DNA of 5,200 nt, taken from contig DATDHI010000482.1 of assembly GCA_036521655.1 (NCBI GenBank), forward strand, positions 1 through 5,200, written 5' to 3'. Below, one piece after another: positions 1-5,200 of this stretch. Numbering within the stretch: position 1 is the stretch's first letter; the number at the start of each line of letters is the position of its first letter. The notes under the pieces were generated by a model. The model was not told where the DNA came from. It ran no database searches and worked only from the letters and a program-made list of their open reading frames with translations. Source of the DNA: GCA-003244245 sp036521655 (GTDB lineage Bacteria; Actinomycetota; Actinomycetes; Mycobacteriales; Pseudonocardiaceae). Made by a program: the position numbers and the translations under genes.

Positions 1-241
1 TCTGCGGGCCACCGAGCGCGGGGTGCCCCGGCCGCACATGCCGGTGCGGTCCCAGGCAGGTGCCCCGCTGGGGGAGACCACCTCGGGCACCTTCTCCCCG
101 ACGTTACGCAACGGCATCGCCCTGGCGTTGCTCGATTCCCCGGTGCGACTTGGGGACACCGTCGAGGTGGACGTCCGTGGCCGCACACTGCCCTGCGAGG
201 TGGTCAAACCCCCCTTCGTGCCCTCCCACGTCCGCTCGTGA
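1..241 (+). CDS. gcvT: Aminomethyltransferase (glycine cleavage T-protein), C-terminal part
   Basis: This is the last 79 codons of a gene that begins left of the window; the reading frame is open from base 2 and stops at TGA 239-241. The T-protein takes the aminomethyl group from lipoylated H-protein and passes the one-carbon unit to tetrahydrofolate, releasing ammonia, in the cytoplasmic glycine cleavage system. The visible part is the C-terminal barrel domain typical of the family: the run GETTSGTFSPTLRNGIALA followed by GDTVEVDVRGR and the closing VVKPPF element match the conserved end of GcvT. The folate-binding and catalytic parts are outside the window. The extreme C-terminus (VPSHVRS) is a short non-conserved tail. 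The next gene, galK, is convergent and ends only 24 bp away. The related folate-binding YgfZ proteins lack this barrel ending, so GcvT is strongly preferred. Confidence 0.93.
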   Translation, partial: LRATERGVPRPHMPVRSQAGAPLGETTSGTFSPTLRNGIALALLDSPVRLGDTVEVDVRGRTLPCEVVKPPFVPSHVRS

Positions 242-268
242 ATGGCATTGAGTGCCATAACGCTGTTA
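242..268. terminator. Two adjacent small inverted repeats in the gcvT/galK convergent gap
   Basis: The gap between the gcvT stop and the galK stop contains ATGGCA-ttgag-TGCCAT (242-258), a perfect 6-bp stem with a 5-nt loop. It is followed at once by TAAC-gct-GTTA (258-268), a perfect 4-bp stem that includes the galK stop codon. The position between two converging genes suits transcription termination in both directions. The first stem is short and only moderately GC-rich and no T-run follows on either strand, so it would be a weak terminator. A protein-binding site is an alternative reading, because the 17-bp dyad has the size and symmetry of an operator. The symmetry is seen directly; the function is inferred. 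Confidence 0.45.
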
Positions 269-1378
269 CGCACTCACGAGCGGCACGGGTACCGGGTGGC
301 CGTGACTCGCGGCTGCGGCCAGCACGGCGTCGGTGACCGCGGCGGTGGCGGCGCGCTCGAGAAGGACCAGAGCAGAGCCGCCGAACCCGCCGCCGGTCAT
401 CCGAGCACCCAGCGCTCCTGTGGCGCAGGCGGCATCCACCGCGCAATCCAGCTCCGGGCTGGATACCTCCAGGTCGTCGCGCAGCGAGGTGTGTGAGGCC
501 GTCAGCAGCGGTCCGATGTCCCGGACCCGGCCTGACTCCAACAGTGCCACCACCGTCCGTACCCGGGCGATCTCGCTCACCACGTGCCGGGCCCGCCTGC
601 GCAGCAGGGGATCGGTCAGGCTGTCCACCTGCTCCCGCGAGGCCTCGCGCAAGCTGGGCAGTCCCAGCTCCGCGGCGGCCTGCTCCGCGCTGTGCCGGCG
701 CGCGGCGTAATGACCATCCACGATCCGGTGCGGTGCCCGGGTGTCCACCACGAGCAGGTCCAGACCAGCGGCGAGGAGATCAAGCGGCACCTGCCGCATC
801 CCCTGATCCCGGCAATCCAGCAGCAAGGCGTGTCCTGCGGTGCAGCACAGTGACGCGACCTGGTCCATCCCGCCGGTCGGCGCGCCCACCACCACGTTCT
901 CGGCGCGCCGGCACGCCGCCGCTAGCATCATCCGCCCAGCGCTGGTTGCGGCCAGTCCAAGCCCGCATAGCGCGTCCACCGCCAACGCGACAGCGCATTC
1001 CAGCGCGGCGGAGGAGGCCAGCCCGGCCCCCGGTGGCACCGTCTCACCGACGAGCAGGTCGAGCCCGCCGACTGGGCGCCCCAGCGCCCAGATCACGCCC
1101 GCTGGATACGCCGCCCAGCCTTGCGGGTGGCCGGGACCCACCTCATCGAGCAAGCCATCCCAGGGCTTCGCATCGCGGCGCAGCGACCGCAGCCGGAGCA
1201 GGCCGTCGCTCCGAGTCGCCGCCACCACGGTGCGCTGCGGCAGCGCCAGTGGCAAGCACAGCCCTTCGGCGTAGTCGACGTGCTCACCGATCAGGTTCAG
1301 CCGGCCCGGCGCCGCCCACAGGCCCTCGGGGTCGCGGCTGAACGCGGCACGGAAGGCGGCCCGAAGTCCGGTACTCAT
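266..1378 (-). CDS. galK: Galactokinase
   Basis: A 370-residue cytoplasmic kinase of the GHMP superfamily that phosphorylates galactose at C1 with ATP, the first committed Leloir step. The family motifs appear in order: the galactokinase signature GRLNLIGEHVDY at residues 25-36 (Arg26 and Asp35 expected to contact substrate), the ATP-binding loop PPGAGLASSAA at about 115-125, GAPTGGMDQ with the expected catalytic Asp172, and the GHMP motif 3 MTGGGFGG at 327-334. A serine follows that glycine pair where many family members have cysteine. Length is normal for bacterial galactokinases (about 370-390). The ATG at 1378 is chosen because the signature then sits at the usual distance from the N-terminus, a GGGAG ribosome site lies 5 nt upstream, and the codon overlaps the galT stop as ATGA. 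The frame stays open far upstream, but that extension lies inside galT and shows no galactokinase character. Translation is probably coupled to galT. Confidence 0.96.
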   Translation of the reverse strand: MSTGLRAAFRAAFSRDPEGLWAAPGRLNLIGEHVDYAEGLCLPLALPQRTVVAATRSDGLLRLRSLRRDAKPWDGLLDEVGPGHPQGWAAYPAGVIWALGRPVGGLDLLVGETVPPGAGLASSAALECAVALAVDALCGLGLAATSAGRMMLAAACRRAENVVVGAPTGGMDQVASLCCTAGHALLLDCRDQGMRQVPLDLLAAGLDLLVVDTRAPHRIVDGHYAARRHSAEQAAAELGLPSLREASREQVDSLTDPLLRRRARHVVSEIARVRTVVALLESGRVRDIGPLLTASHTSLRDDLEVSSPELDCAVDAACATGALGARMTGGGFGGSALVLLERAATAAVTDAVLAAAASHGHPVPVPLVSA

Positions 1379-2508
1379 GCCAGCTCCCGCAGCCGGTGCG
1401 CGATCCGTTCGGGGGTGGTGTCGTTGAGCCAGACTCCCACTCCGGACTCGGAAGCGGCGAGGTACTTGAGCTTCCCGGCGGCGCGGCGCACCGAGAAGAG
1501 CTGCAGGTGCAGCCGGGTGAGGTCCCGCCCTGGACCGACCGGGGCCTGGTGCCAGCCTGCGACATACGGCACCGGTCCCGGATCGCCCTGGTCGGCGAAG
1601 AAGCCGTCCACCCGCCGCAGCAGCGCGGGGTAGAGGGTCGCGAGCTCGCAGCGCTCGACGCTGTCCAGAGCAGCGAGGTCGGGAACCGCCCGGTGCGGCA
1701 CCAGGTGCAGTTCCACCGGCCACCGCGCGGCGGCGGGCACGTACGCCGTCCACGCCGCCCCGCTGTGCACGACCCGCGTCCCGGCCCGCAGTTCGGCGGC
1801 GAGCACGTCCGACAGCAGGTCGCAGCCCGTGCGATCGCGATGCGCCACCGCCCGGGCGAGCAACCGCTCGGTGCGCGGCGGCAAGAACGGGTAGGCGTAG
1901 ATCTGGCCATGCGGGTGGTGCAGGGTCACCCCGGTCTCCGCGCCACGGTTCTCGAAGCAGTACACCTGCCTCACGCCGTCCATCCTGGACAATGTGCTGG
2001 TGCGGTCGACCCACGCCTCAATCACCGTTGCAACCCGGCTCGGGGTGAGCTTGGCGAAAGAGCCTCCGTGTTCGCTGCTGAAGCAGACCACCTCGCACCG
2101 GCCGGTTGCCGGCCGCTGCGGCCACAGCGGATCACCGTCCACCAAGGTGGGTAACGGTCCCGGGTCGGGCCCCAGGGAGTGGTACCGGTTGTCGAACACC
2201 ACCACGTCGTAGTCCTCGGCCGGGATCTCGGTCACCACGCCCCCTCGGCTGGGGCACAGCGGGCAGCTTCCCGCCGTGGGCAGGTGAGTGCGCTGCATCC
2301 GGTGTGGCGCGAGGATGACCCACTCTCCGGTGAGCACGTCCAGCCGCATCGTGGGCTGGGCCTGCGATGGGGACAGGTCGCGGCGGTCGTGAAGCGCGCG
2401 GGTGGCTGCGCCCGAGGCATAGGGTTCGCGGTCGTCGTAGTAGGTCAGAGCACGACCGTCGGCCAGTCGGGTGCGGGTGATCCGGGCGAGGGTTCGCTGC
2501 TCTCTCAC
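1375..2508 (-). CDS. galT: Galactose-1-phosphate uridylyltransferase
   Basis: This enzyme exchanges UMP between UDP-glucose and galactose-1-phosphate, giving UDP-galactose and glucose-1-phosphate through a uridylyl-histidine intermediate. From the GTG at 2508 the protein has 377 residues. Visible landmarks are CPLC at 82-85 (two expected zinc cysteines), His147 in the FSSEH segment, and HHPHGQIYA at 197-205, where His198 is the expected metal ligand and His200 the nucleophile. In the C-terminal half, VELHLVPHR (265-273) and the KLKYLAASESG segment (346-356) match actinobacterial GalT proteins. The start is uncertain: family similarity begins near TRLADGR (residues 12-18), and in-frame alternatives are GTG 2526 and ATG 2553 (392 residues), none with a convincing ribosome site. 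GTG 2508 is preferred because it gives the shorter N-terminus, has a CATCCT box 6 nt upstream, and leaves room for the divergent ilvE promoter. The stop overlaps the galK start. galE is not adjacent. Confidence 0.93.
   Translation of the reverse strand: MREQRTLARITRTRLADGRALTYYDDREPYASGAATRALHDRRDLSPSQAQPTMRLDVLTGEWVILAPHRMQRTHLPTAGSCPLCPSRGGVVTEIPAEDYDVVVFDNRYHSLGPDPGPLPTLVDGDPLWPQRPATGRCEVVCFSSEHGGSFAKLTPSRVATVIEAWVDRTSTLSRMDGVRQVYCFENRGAETGVTLHHPHGQIYAYPFLPPRTERLLARAVAHRDRTGCDLLSDVLAAELRAGTRVVHSGAAWTAYVPAAARWPVELHLVPHRAVPDLAALDSVERCELATLYPALLRRVDGFFADQGDPGPVPYVAGWHQAPVGPGRDLTRLHLQLFSVRRAAGKLKYLAASESGVGVWLNDTTPERIAHRLRELA
1384..1388 (-). promoter_or_regulatory. Ribosome binding site of galK
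   Basis: On the minus strand GGGAG stands 5 nt before the ATG at 1378. It lies within the last codons of galT and supports that start over the longer open frame. It is the clearest Shine-Dalgarno match before any start in this window. Confidence 0.7.
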
Positions 2509-2536
2509 GCGGTCAGGATGGCGCACAGGTGAGGTA

Positions 2537-2550
2537 GTGGGACGTCCTAC
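2537..2550. promoter_or_regulatory. Imperfect 14-bp palindrome in the galT/ilvE divergent region, possible operator
   Basis: GTGGGACGTCCTAC is a dyad with a perfect 8-bp core, GGACGTCC (2540-2547), and one mismatched pair outside it. A second overlapping symmetry, GGTAG (2533-2537) with CTACC (2547-2551), shares the area. The site lies upstream of both the preferred galT start and the ilvE -10 box, where a regulator could act on either gene. If galT really starts at ATG 2553, this sequence would be coding instead. Symmetry is observed; a binding role is inference. Confidence 0.3.
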
Positions 2551-2570
2551 CATTTCCGTGTGCGGCGGGA

Positions 2571-2576
2571 TATCGT
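2571..2576 (+). promoter_or_regulatory. Putative -10 box of ilvE, leaderless arrangement
   Basis: TATCGT fits the TANNNT -10 pattern known from actinobacteria and ends 7 nt before the ilvE ATG at 2584. That spacing would put the transcription start at or next to the A of the start codon, so the mRNA would have no leader. There is no Shine-Dalgarno match between the box and the ATG, which agrees. No clear -35 hexamer is seen at the expected 17-19 bp upstream. The box sits inside a short dyad, GGGA-tatcg-TCCC (2567-2579), which could bind a repressor. Confidence 0.5.
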
Positions 2577-2583
2577 CCCTGTC

Positions 2584-3690
2584 ATGAGTGCCGCGCCGCT
2601 GTTCACCCGCCTGCCGCACCCGCGTCCGGCCACACCGCAACGCAGGGCCGAGGTCCTGGCCGCGCCAGGTTTCGGGCTCTACTTCACCGACCACATGGTA
2701 GAGATCAGCTGGACGGCCGGGCGTGGCTGGCACGATGCCGAGATCGGCCCTTACCGGCAGCTGGCCATGGACCCGGCTGCCATGGTGCTGCACTACGGGC
2801 AGGCGATCTTCGAAGGTCTCAAGGCCTACCGGCAGCCAGACCGCAGCGTGGCCTGCTTCCGTCCGCTGGCCAACGCCGCCCGGTTCCGCCGCTCGGCCCG
2901 CCGGCTGGCGATGCCCGAGCTACCCGACGAGCTGTTCCTCGGCTCGCTGCGTGAGCTGGTGCAGGCCGACGTCGAGTGGGTGCCAGCCCCGGGCGGCGAG
3001 GAGTCGCTGTACCTGCGACCTTTTCTGCTTGCCTCGGACGTGGGCCTCGGGGTGCGCCCCTCGGCGACCTACCGGTACCTCCTCATTGCCTCTCCCGCCG
3101 GCCCTTACTTCCGCGGCGGGCTCAAGCCGGTGAGCGTGTGGTTGTCGACCGAGTACGTCCGGGCGGCTCCCGGAGGGACCGGGGAGGCCAAGTTCGCCGG
3201 GAACTACGCCGCCTCACTGCTTGCTCAGCAGCAGGCCGCCGACAAGGGCTGTGACCAGGTTGTGTGGCTCGACGCGGTGGAGCGGCGCTGGGTGGAGGAG
3301 ATGGGCGGGATGAACCTCTACTTCGTCTTCGGGGAGGGCGATCAAGCCCGGCTGGTGACACCGGCGCTCACCGGCGCTTTGCTGGCCGGCATCACCCGCG
3401 ACTCGCTACTCACCCTGGTCCGGGACCACAGGCTGGGTGTCGAGGAGCGCCGGATCTCCATCGAGGAGTGGGAGAAGGGCGTGGTATCCGGGGACATCTC
3501 GGAGGTGTTCGCCTGCGGCACGGCCGCAGTGATCACTCCGGTTGGCCGCGCCGCCTACTCCGGTGGTGAGTTCACCATCGGTACCGGCGCCCCCGGCCCG
3601 GTCACCACCCGACTGCGTGCCGCCCTCACCGCAATCCAACGCGGCGCCGCTCCCGACCACCACGCCTGGATGACCCCCCTCACCACCTGA
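2584..3690 (+). CDS. ilvE: Branched-chain amino acid aminotransferase
   Basis: A PLP-dependent fold type IV (class IV) aminotransferase of 368 residues that interconverts leucine, isoleucine and valine with their 2-oxo acids, using glutamate/2-oxoglutarate as partner. Characteristic segments are FGLYFTDHMVEI (30-41), VLHYGQAIFEGLKAYR (68-83), LYLRPF (142-147), the GGTGEAKFAGNYAASL segment with the expected PLP-binding Lys203, VEEMGGMN (237-244), GITRDSLL (269-276) and CGTAAVITPV (311-320). These match the actinobacterial IlvE group over nearly the full length, and the length is the family norm. ATG 2584 is chosen over the in-frame GTG 2560 because it gives the usual N-terminus and because the TATCGT box lies between the two. 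It is divergent from galT with about 75 bp between the preferred starts, and is followed after 9 bp by a strong hairpin. In several actinobacteria ilvE follows gcvT directly on the same strand; here the gal operon separates them. Confidence 0.96.
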   Translation: MSAAPLFTRLPHPRPATPQRRAEVLAAPGFGLYFTDHMVEISWTAGRGWHDAEIGPYRQLAMDPAAMVLHYGQAIFEGLKAYRQPDRSVACFRPLANAARFRRSARRLAMPELPDELFLGSLRELVQADVEWVPAPGGEESLYLRPFLLASDVGLGVRPSATYRYLLIASPAGPYFRGGLKPVSVWLSTEYVRAAPGGTGEAKFAGNYAASLLAQQQAADKGCDQVVWLDAVERRWVEEMGGMNLYFVFGEGDQARLVTPALTGALLAGITRDSLLTLVRDHRLGVEERRISIEEWEKGVVSGDISEVFACGTAAVITPVGRAAYSGGEFTIGTGAPGPVTTRLRAALTAIQRGAAPDHHAWMTPLTT

Positions 3691-3699
3691 CCCCCGCCC

Positions 3700-3765
3700 C
3701 CGCATTCAGCAGGCTCAGCGGGGTTATCGGGCACCGGTTTACCCCGCTGAGCCTGCTGAATGCGG
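3700..3765. terminator. Perfect 25-bp inverted repeat, likely bidirectional terminator
   Basis: Bases 3700-3724 and 3741-3765 are exact reverse complements (25 of 25 pairs), with a 16-nt loop at 3725-3740. The loop contains a further small stem, CGG-gca-CCG (3728-3736). The hairpin begins 9 bp after the ilvE stop, and on the other strand it spans the cobS stop, so it can form in both converging transcripts. No T-tract follows on either strand, which fits the T-less terminators common in high-GC actinobacteria. The right arm is also coding: it gives the last eight residues of CobS (PHSAGSAG) and most of its TAA. The stem is longer and more perfect than an ordinary terminator needs, so a repeated element in the genome is a second possibility. 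Confidence 0.8.
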
Positions 3766-4515
3766 AAGCCCTACCGCGCACGCTGCGAGCACCACCGTGG
3801 TGGCCAGCTCGCAAGCCGCGCCCAGGACGTCGCCGGTGAGGCCGCCTAGGCGGCGGTGGGCGTGCGCCGACACCGCCACCACCATCGCGGCGGCTAGGGC
3901 TATCGCTAGGGGGGCCTGCCACGGGCGGCCGGGCACTGCTAGCAGTCCGGCCGCGAGTAGGGCGGCCGTCCAGGCCATCGGGACGGTGCGCGGCTGGCTG
4001 CCGGCCACCAGTGCCCCCATCCCGTCTGCCCGGGCCGCCGCCACCCCGGTCCGAGCGCACCAGCCGAAGCTGACCCTCCCAGCGGTCACCGCTAGCAGCA
4101 CAGCGAGCAGTCGGCCGGTGCCGGTGAGGGCCCCTAGCGCCGCCGCCTGGGTGGTCAATACCAGGACCAGCGCCACCACTGCGAAAGGCCCGGTCGACCC
4201 GTCCCGCATCACCGCCAGGGCCCGTGCCGGCGTGCCGTAGCAGCCCAGCCCGTCGGCGGTGTCGGCGAGCCCATCGAGATGCATCCCGCGGGTCAGCACG
4301 GCCAGCGCAGCCACCACGGCCAGCCCGGCGAGCAACGGCGGGGTGCCCAGCGTGTCCAGGGCCGCCAGCGCCCCGACCGCCACCGCGCCCAGCCCCGCTC
4401 CGACCAGCGGCGCCCAGTAAAGGGCGCGGCGAGCCAAGGCACGATCCACCTCGGGAGGCGCACCCACCGGCACAATGGTCAGCCAGGACACCGCCAGTCG
4501 CAGCCCCCCGCTCAC
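3739..4515 (-). CDS. cobS: Adenosylcobinamide-GDP ribazoletransferase (cobalamin synthase)
   Basis: This integral membrane enzyme joins adenosylcobinamide-GDP to alpha-ribazole (or its phosphate) at the end of cobalamin assembly. The protein has 258 residues, the usual size. Motifs in order are RGMHLDGLADTADGLG (76-91), whose aspartates are expected to bind metal, MRDGSTGPFA (103-112), and GGLTGDVLGA with a downstream Glu (224-236). Hydrophobic stretches suited to membrane helices lie at about 33-54, 60-75, 110-131, 134-149, 181-194, 201-217 and 237-250. The start is GTG 4515, which shares GTGA with the cobT stop; there is no clear ribosome site, so translational coupling to cobT is likely. 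The last eight residues, after VVLAACAVGL, are encoded by the right arm of the 3700-3765 hairpin and have no recognisable family similarity. The TAA lies in the hairpin. It is transcribed convergently with ilvE. Confidence 0.95.
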   Translation of the reverse strand: MSGGLRLAVSWLTIVPVGAPPEVDRALARRALYWAPLVGAGLGAVAVGALAALDTLGTPPLLAGLAVVAALAVLTRGMHLDGLADTADGLGCYGTPARALAVMRDGSTGPFAVVALVLVLTTQAAALGALTGTGRLLAVLLAVTAGRVSFGWCARTGVAAARADGMGALVAGSQPRTVPMAWTAALLAAGLLAVPGRPWQAPLAIALAAAMVVAVSAHAHRRLGGLTGDVLGAACELATTVVLAACAVGLPHSAGSAG

Positions 4516-5200
4516 CGGGTGGACACTGGATCACCAGCGGGTCCGGAGACGCCGGCATCGTCGAAGGTGGCCATCTCGGCGAGCACCCGGACCGCCATCT
4601 GCACCAGCGGCAGCGCGGCCACCGCACCGGAGCCCTCACCCAGCCGCATCCCCAGATCCAAGAGGGGCTCCAGTTCCAGGTGCTCCAGCACGAGGGTGTG
4701 TGCGGGCTCCACCGAACGGTGCCCGGCCACCCACCACTGCCGCGCCCCGGGTGCCAGTTCCTCGGCGAGCATTGCCGCTGCTCCGATGACCACACCGTCA
4801 AGCACCACCGGGGTACGCCGCACCGCGGCCTGGGCGAGGAACCCGGCCATCGCGGCGAGGTCGGCACCCCCGGCGGTGCGCAGCAGCGCGACGGGGTCGC
4901 TGACCAGGGGGCGGGCCCGGCGCAGCGCGTCGCGGATCGCCGCGGTCTTGCGCATCCAGCCGGCATCATCGATCCCGGTGCCGCGGCCGACCACCGCGAC
5001 CGGCTCCGCCCCGGTGAGCGCCGCCACGAGCACCGCAGCGGGGGTGGTGTTGCCGATCCCCATGTCACCGGCGATCAGCAGGTCGGCGCCACGGTCCACC
5101 TCCTCGTCGGCGATCGCGACCCCAGCGGCCAGCGCCTGGGACGCCTGCACATCGGTCAGTGCGTCCTCCCGGTCGATCGCACCGCTGCTACGGCGGACCT
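4512..5200 (-). CDS. cobT: Nicotinate-nucleotide-dimethylbenzimidazole phosphoribosyltransferase, 5' end outside window
   Basis: About 228 C-terminal residues are present; the frame is open to the right edge, and the bases beyond 5150 still read as CobT (a segment containing GAIDREDALT), so GTG 5150 is internal and not the start. The enzyme transfers phosphoribose from nicotinate mononucleotide to 5,6-dimethylbenzimidazole, making alpha-ribazole phosphate for CobS. Visible family motifs in order are GVAIADEEVDRGADLLIAGD leading into MGIGNTT, VGRGTGIDD, GGADLAAMAGF, VVLDGVV, GHRSVEPAH, and LGMRLGEGSGA, whose Glu is the expected catalytic base. The stop TGA overlaps the cobS GTG start. In many actinobacteria cobU (cobinamide kinase/guanylyltransferase) stands just upstream; that region is out of view here. 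The C-terminal tail (DAGVSGPAGDPVSTR) is unremarkable. Confidence 0.95.
   Translation of the reverse strand, partial: VRRSSGAIDREDALTDVQASQALAAGVAIADEEVDRGADLLIAGDMGIGNTTPAAVLVAALTGAEPVAVVGRGTGIDDAGWMRKTAAIRDALRRARPLVSDPVALLRTAGGADLAAMAGFLAQAAVRRTPVVLDGVVIGAAAMLAEELAPGARQWWVAGHRSVEPAHTLVLEHLELEPLLDLGMRLGEGSGAVAALPLVQMAVRVLAEMATFDDAGVSGPAGDPVSTR

Noticed and set aside
493..1341. A 282-codon plus-strand open frame opposite galK.
   Set aside because: Pro/Arg/Ala-rich translation typical of antisense frames in GC-rich DNA; galK on the other strand carries all the conserved motifs.
1379..2014. The galK frame stays open upstream, giving a 582-codon minus-strand reading frame ending at 266.
   Set aside because: The upstream part overlaps galT in another frame, is Arg/Gly/Ala-rich with no family motifs, and a good ribosome site and the usual N-terminus mark ATG 1378 as the start.
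1396..2154. A 252-codon plus-strand open frame opposite galT.
   Set aside because: No recognisable domain, and it lies fully antisense to a clear GalT; a frame shadow.
2509..2793. Extension of the galT frame to 2793 (472 codons).
   Set aside because: It would overlap the 5' part of ilvE by over 200 bp, and the added residues show no GalT similarity.
3700..3765. Inverted repeat as the terminal repeat of an insertion sequence or MITE.
   Set aside because: Only a 16-nt loop separates the arms, there is no transposase, and no flanking target duplication is seen; a terminator between convergent genes is the simpler reading.
3680..5068. A 462-codon minus-strand open frame across cobS and cobT.
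   Set aside because: It runs in a different frame through two genes with intact motifs, with Trp/Arg/Gly-rich low-complexity translation and no family match; its end also runs through the hairpin.
5148..5150. GTG 5150 as the start of cobT.
   Set aside because: The frame continues to the window edge with CobT-like residues upstream, so this valine codon is internal and the gene is cut by the window.
1..5200. Possibility of a novel defence, biosynthetic or mobile system.
   Set aside because: All coding space is taken by six well-known metabolic genes with intact motifs; gaps are under 80 bp and contain only short symmetrical elements.

Overview
The window is high-GC, densely packed bacterial DNA with almost no intergenic space. 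All six genes are housekeeping or core-metabolic genes, and each is closest in character to actinobacterial family members (an opinion from remembered sequences; no search was run). The gene order gcvT, ilvE, then convergent cobS-cobT resembles the arrangement I recall from mycobacteria and related Mycobacteriales/Pseudonocardiales. Together with the GC-rich codon use, this points to an actinobacterium, possibly a pseudonocardial one. No mobile element, CRISPR array, RNA gene, defence locus or unrecognised protein family is visible.

Layout. Bases 1-241 (+) hold the C-terminal end of the glycine-cleavage T-protein gene gcvT. A 24-bp convergent gap contains two small inverted repeats. Bases 266-2508 (-) hold a two-gene Leloir operon transcribed galT then galK, with the galT stop and galK start overlapping as ATGA. 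A short divergent region (about 2509-2583) carries the start signals of both galT and ilvE. Bases 2584-3690 (+) hold ilvE, the branched-chain amino acid aminotransferase gene, probably read from a leaderless transcript. A perfect 25-bp inverted repeat (3700-3765) separates ilvE from the convergent cobT-cobS pair, and its right arm is also the last codons of cobS. Bases 3739-4515 (-) hold cobS, and 4512-5200 (-) hold the C-terminal two thirds or so of cobT, whose start lies beyond the right edge. cobT and cobS overlap as GTGA.

Function. galT and galK convert galactose through galactose-1-phosphate to UDP-galactose; the epimerase gene galE is not in this window. IlvE performs the last step of leucine, isoleucine and valine synthesis or the first step of their breakdown. 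GcvT transfers the one-carbon unit of glycine to tetrahydrofolate. CobT and CobS carry out late steps of cobalamin assembly (activation of the lower ligand and its attachment). The three pathways are not obviously linked, so the neighbourhood looks like inherited gene order with a gal operon placed inside it.

The points worth a second look are structural: the long perfect hairpin overlapping the cobS reading frame, the tightly shared galT/ilvE start region, the symmetrical elements in the gcvT/galK gap, and the position of galTK between gcvT and ilvE. I do not see evidence for an undescribed system.
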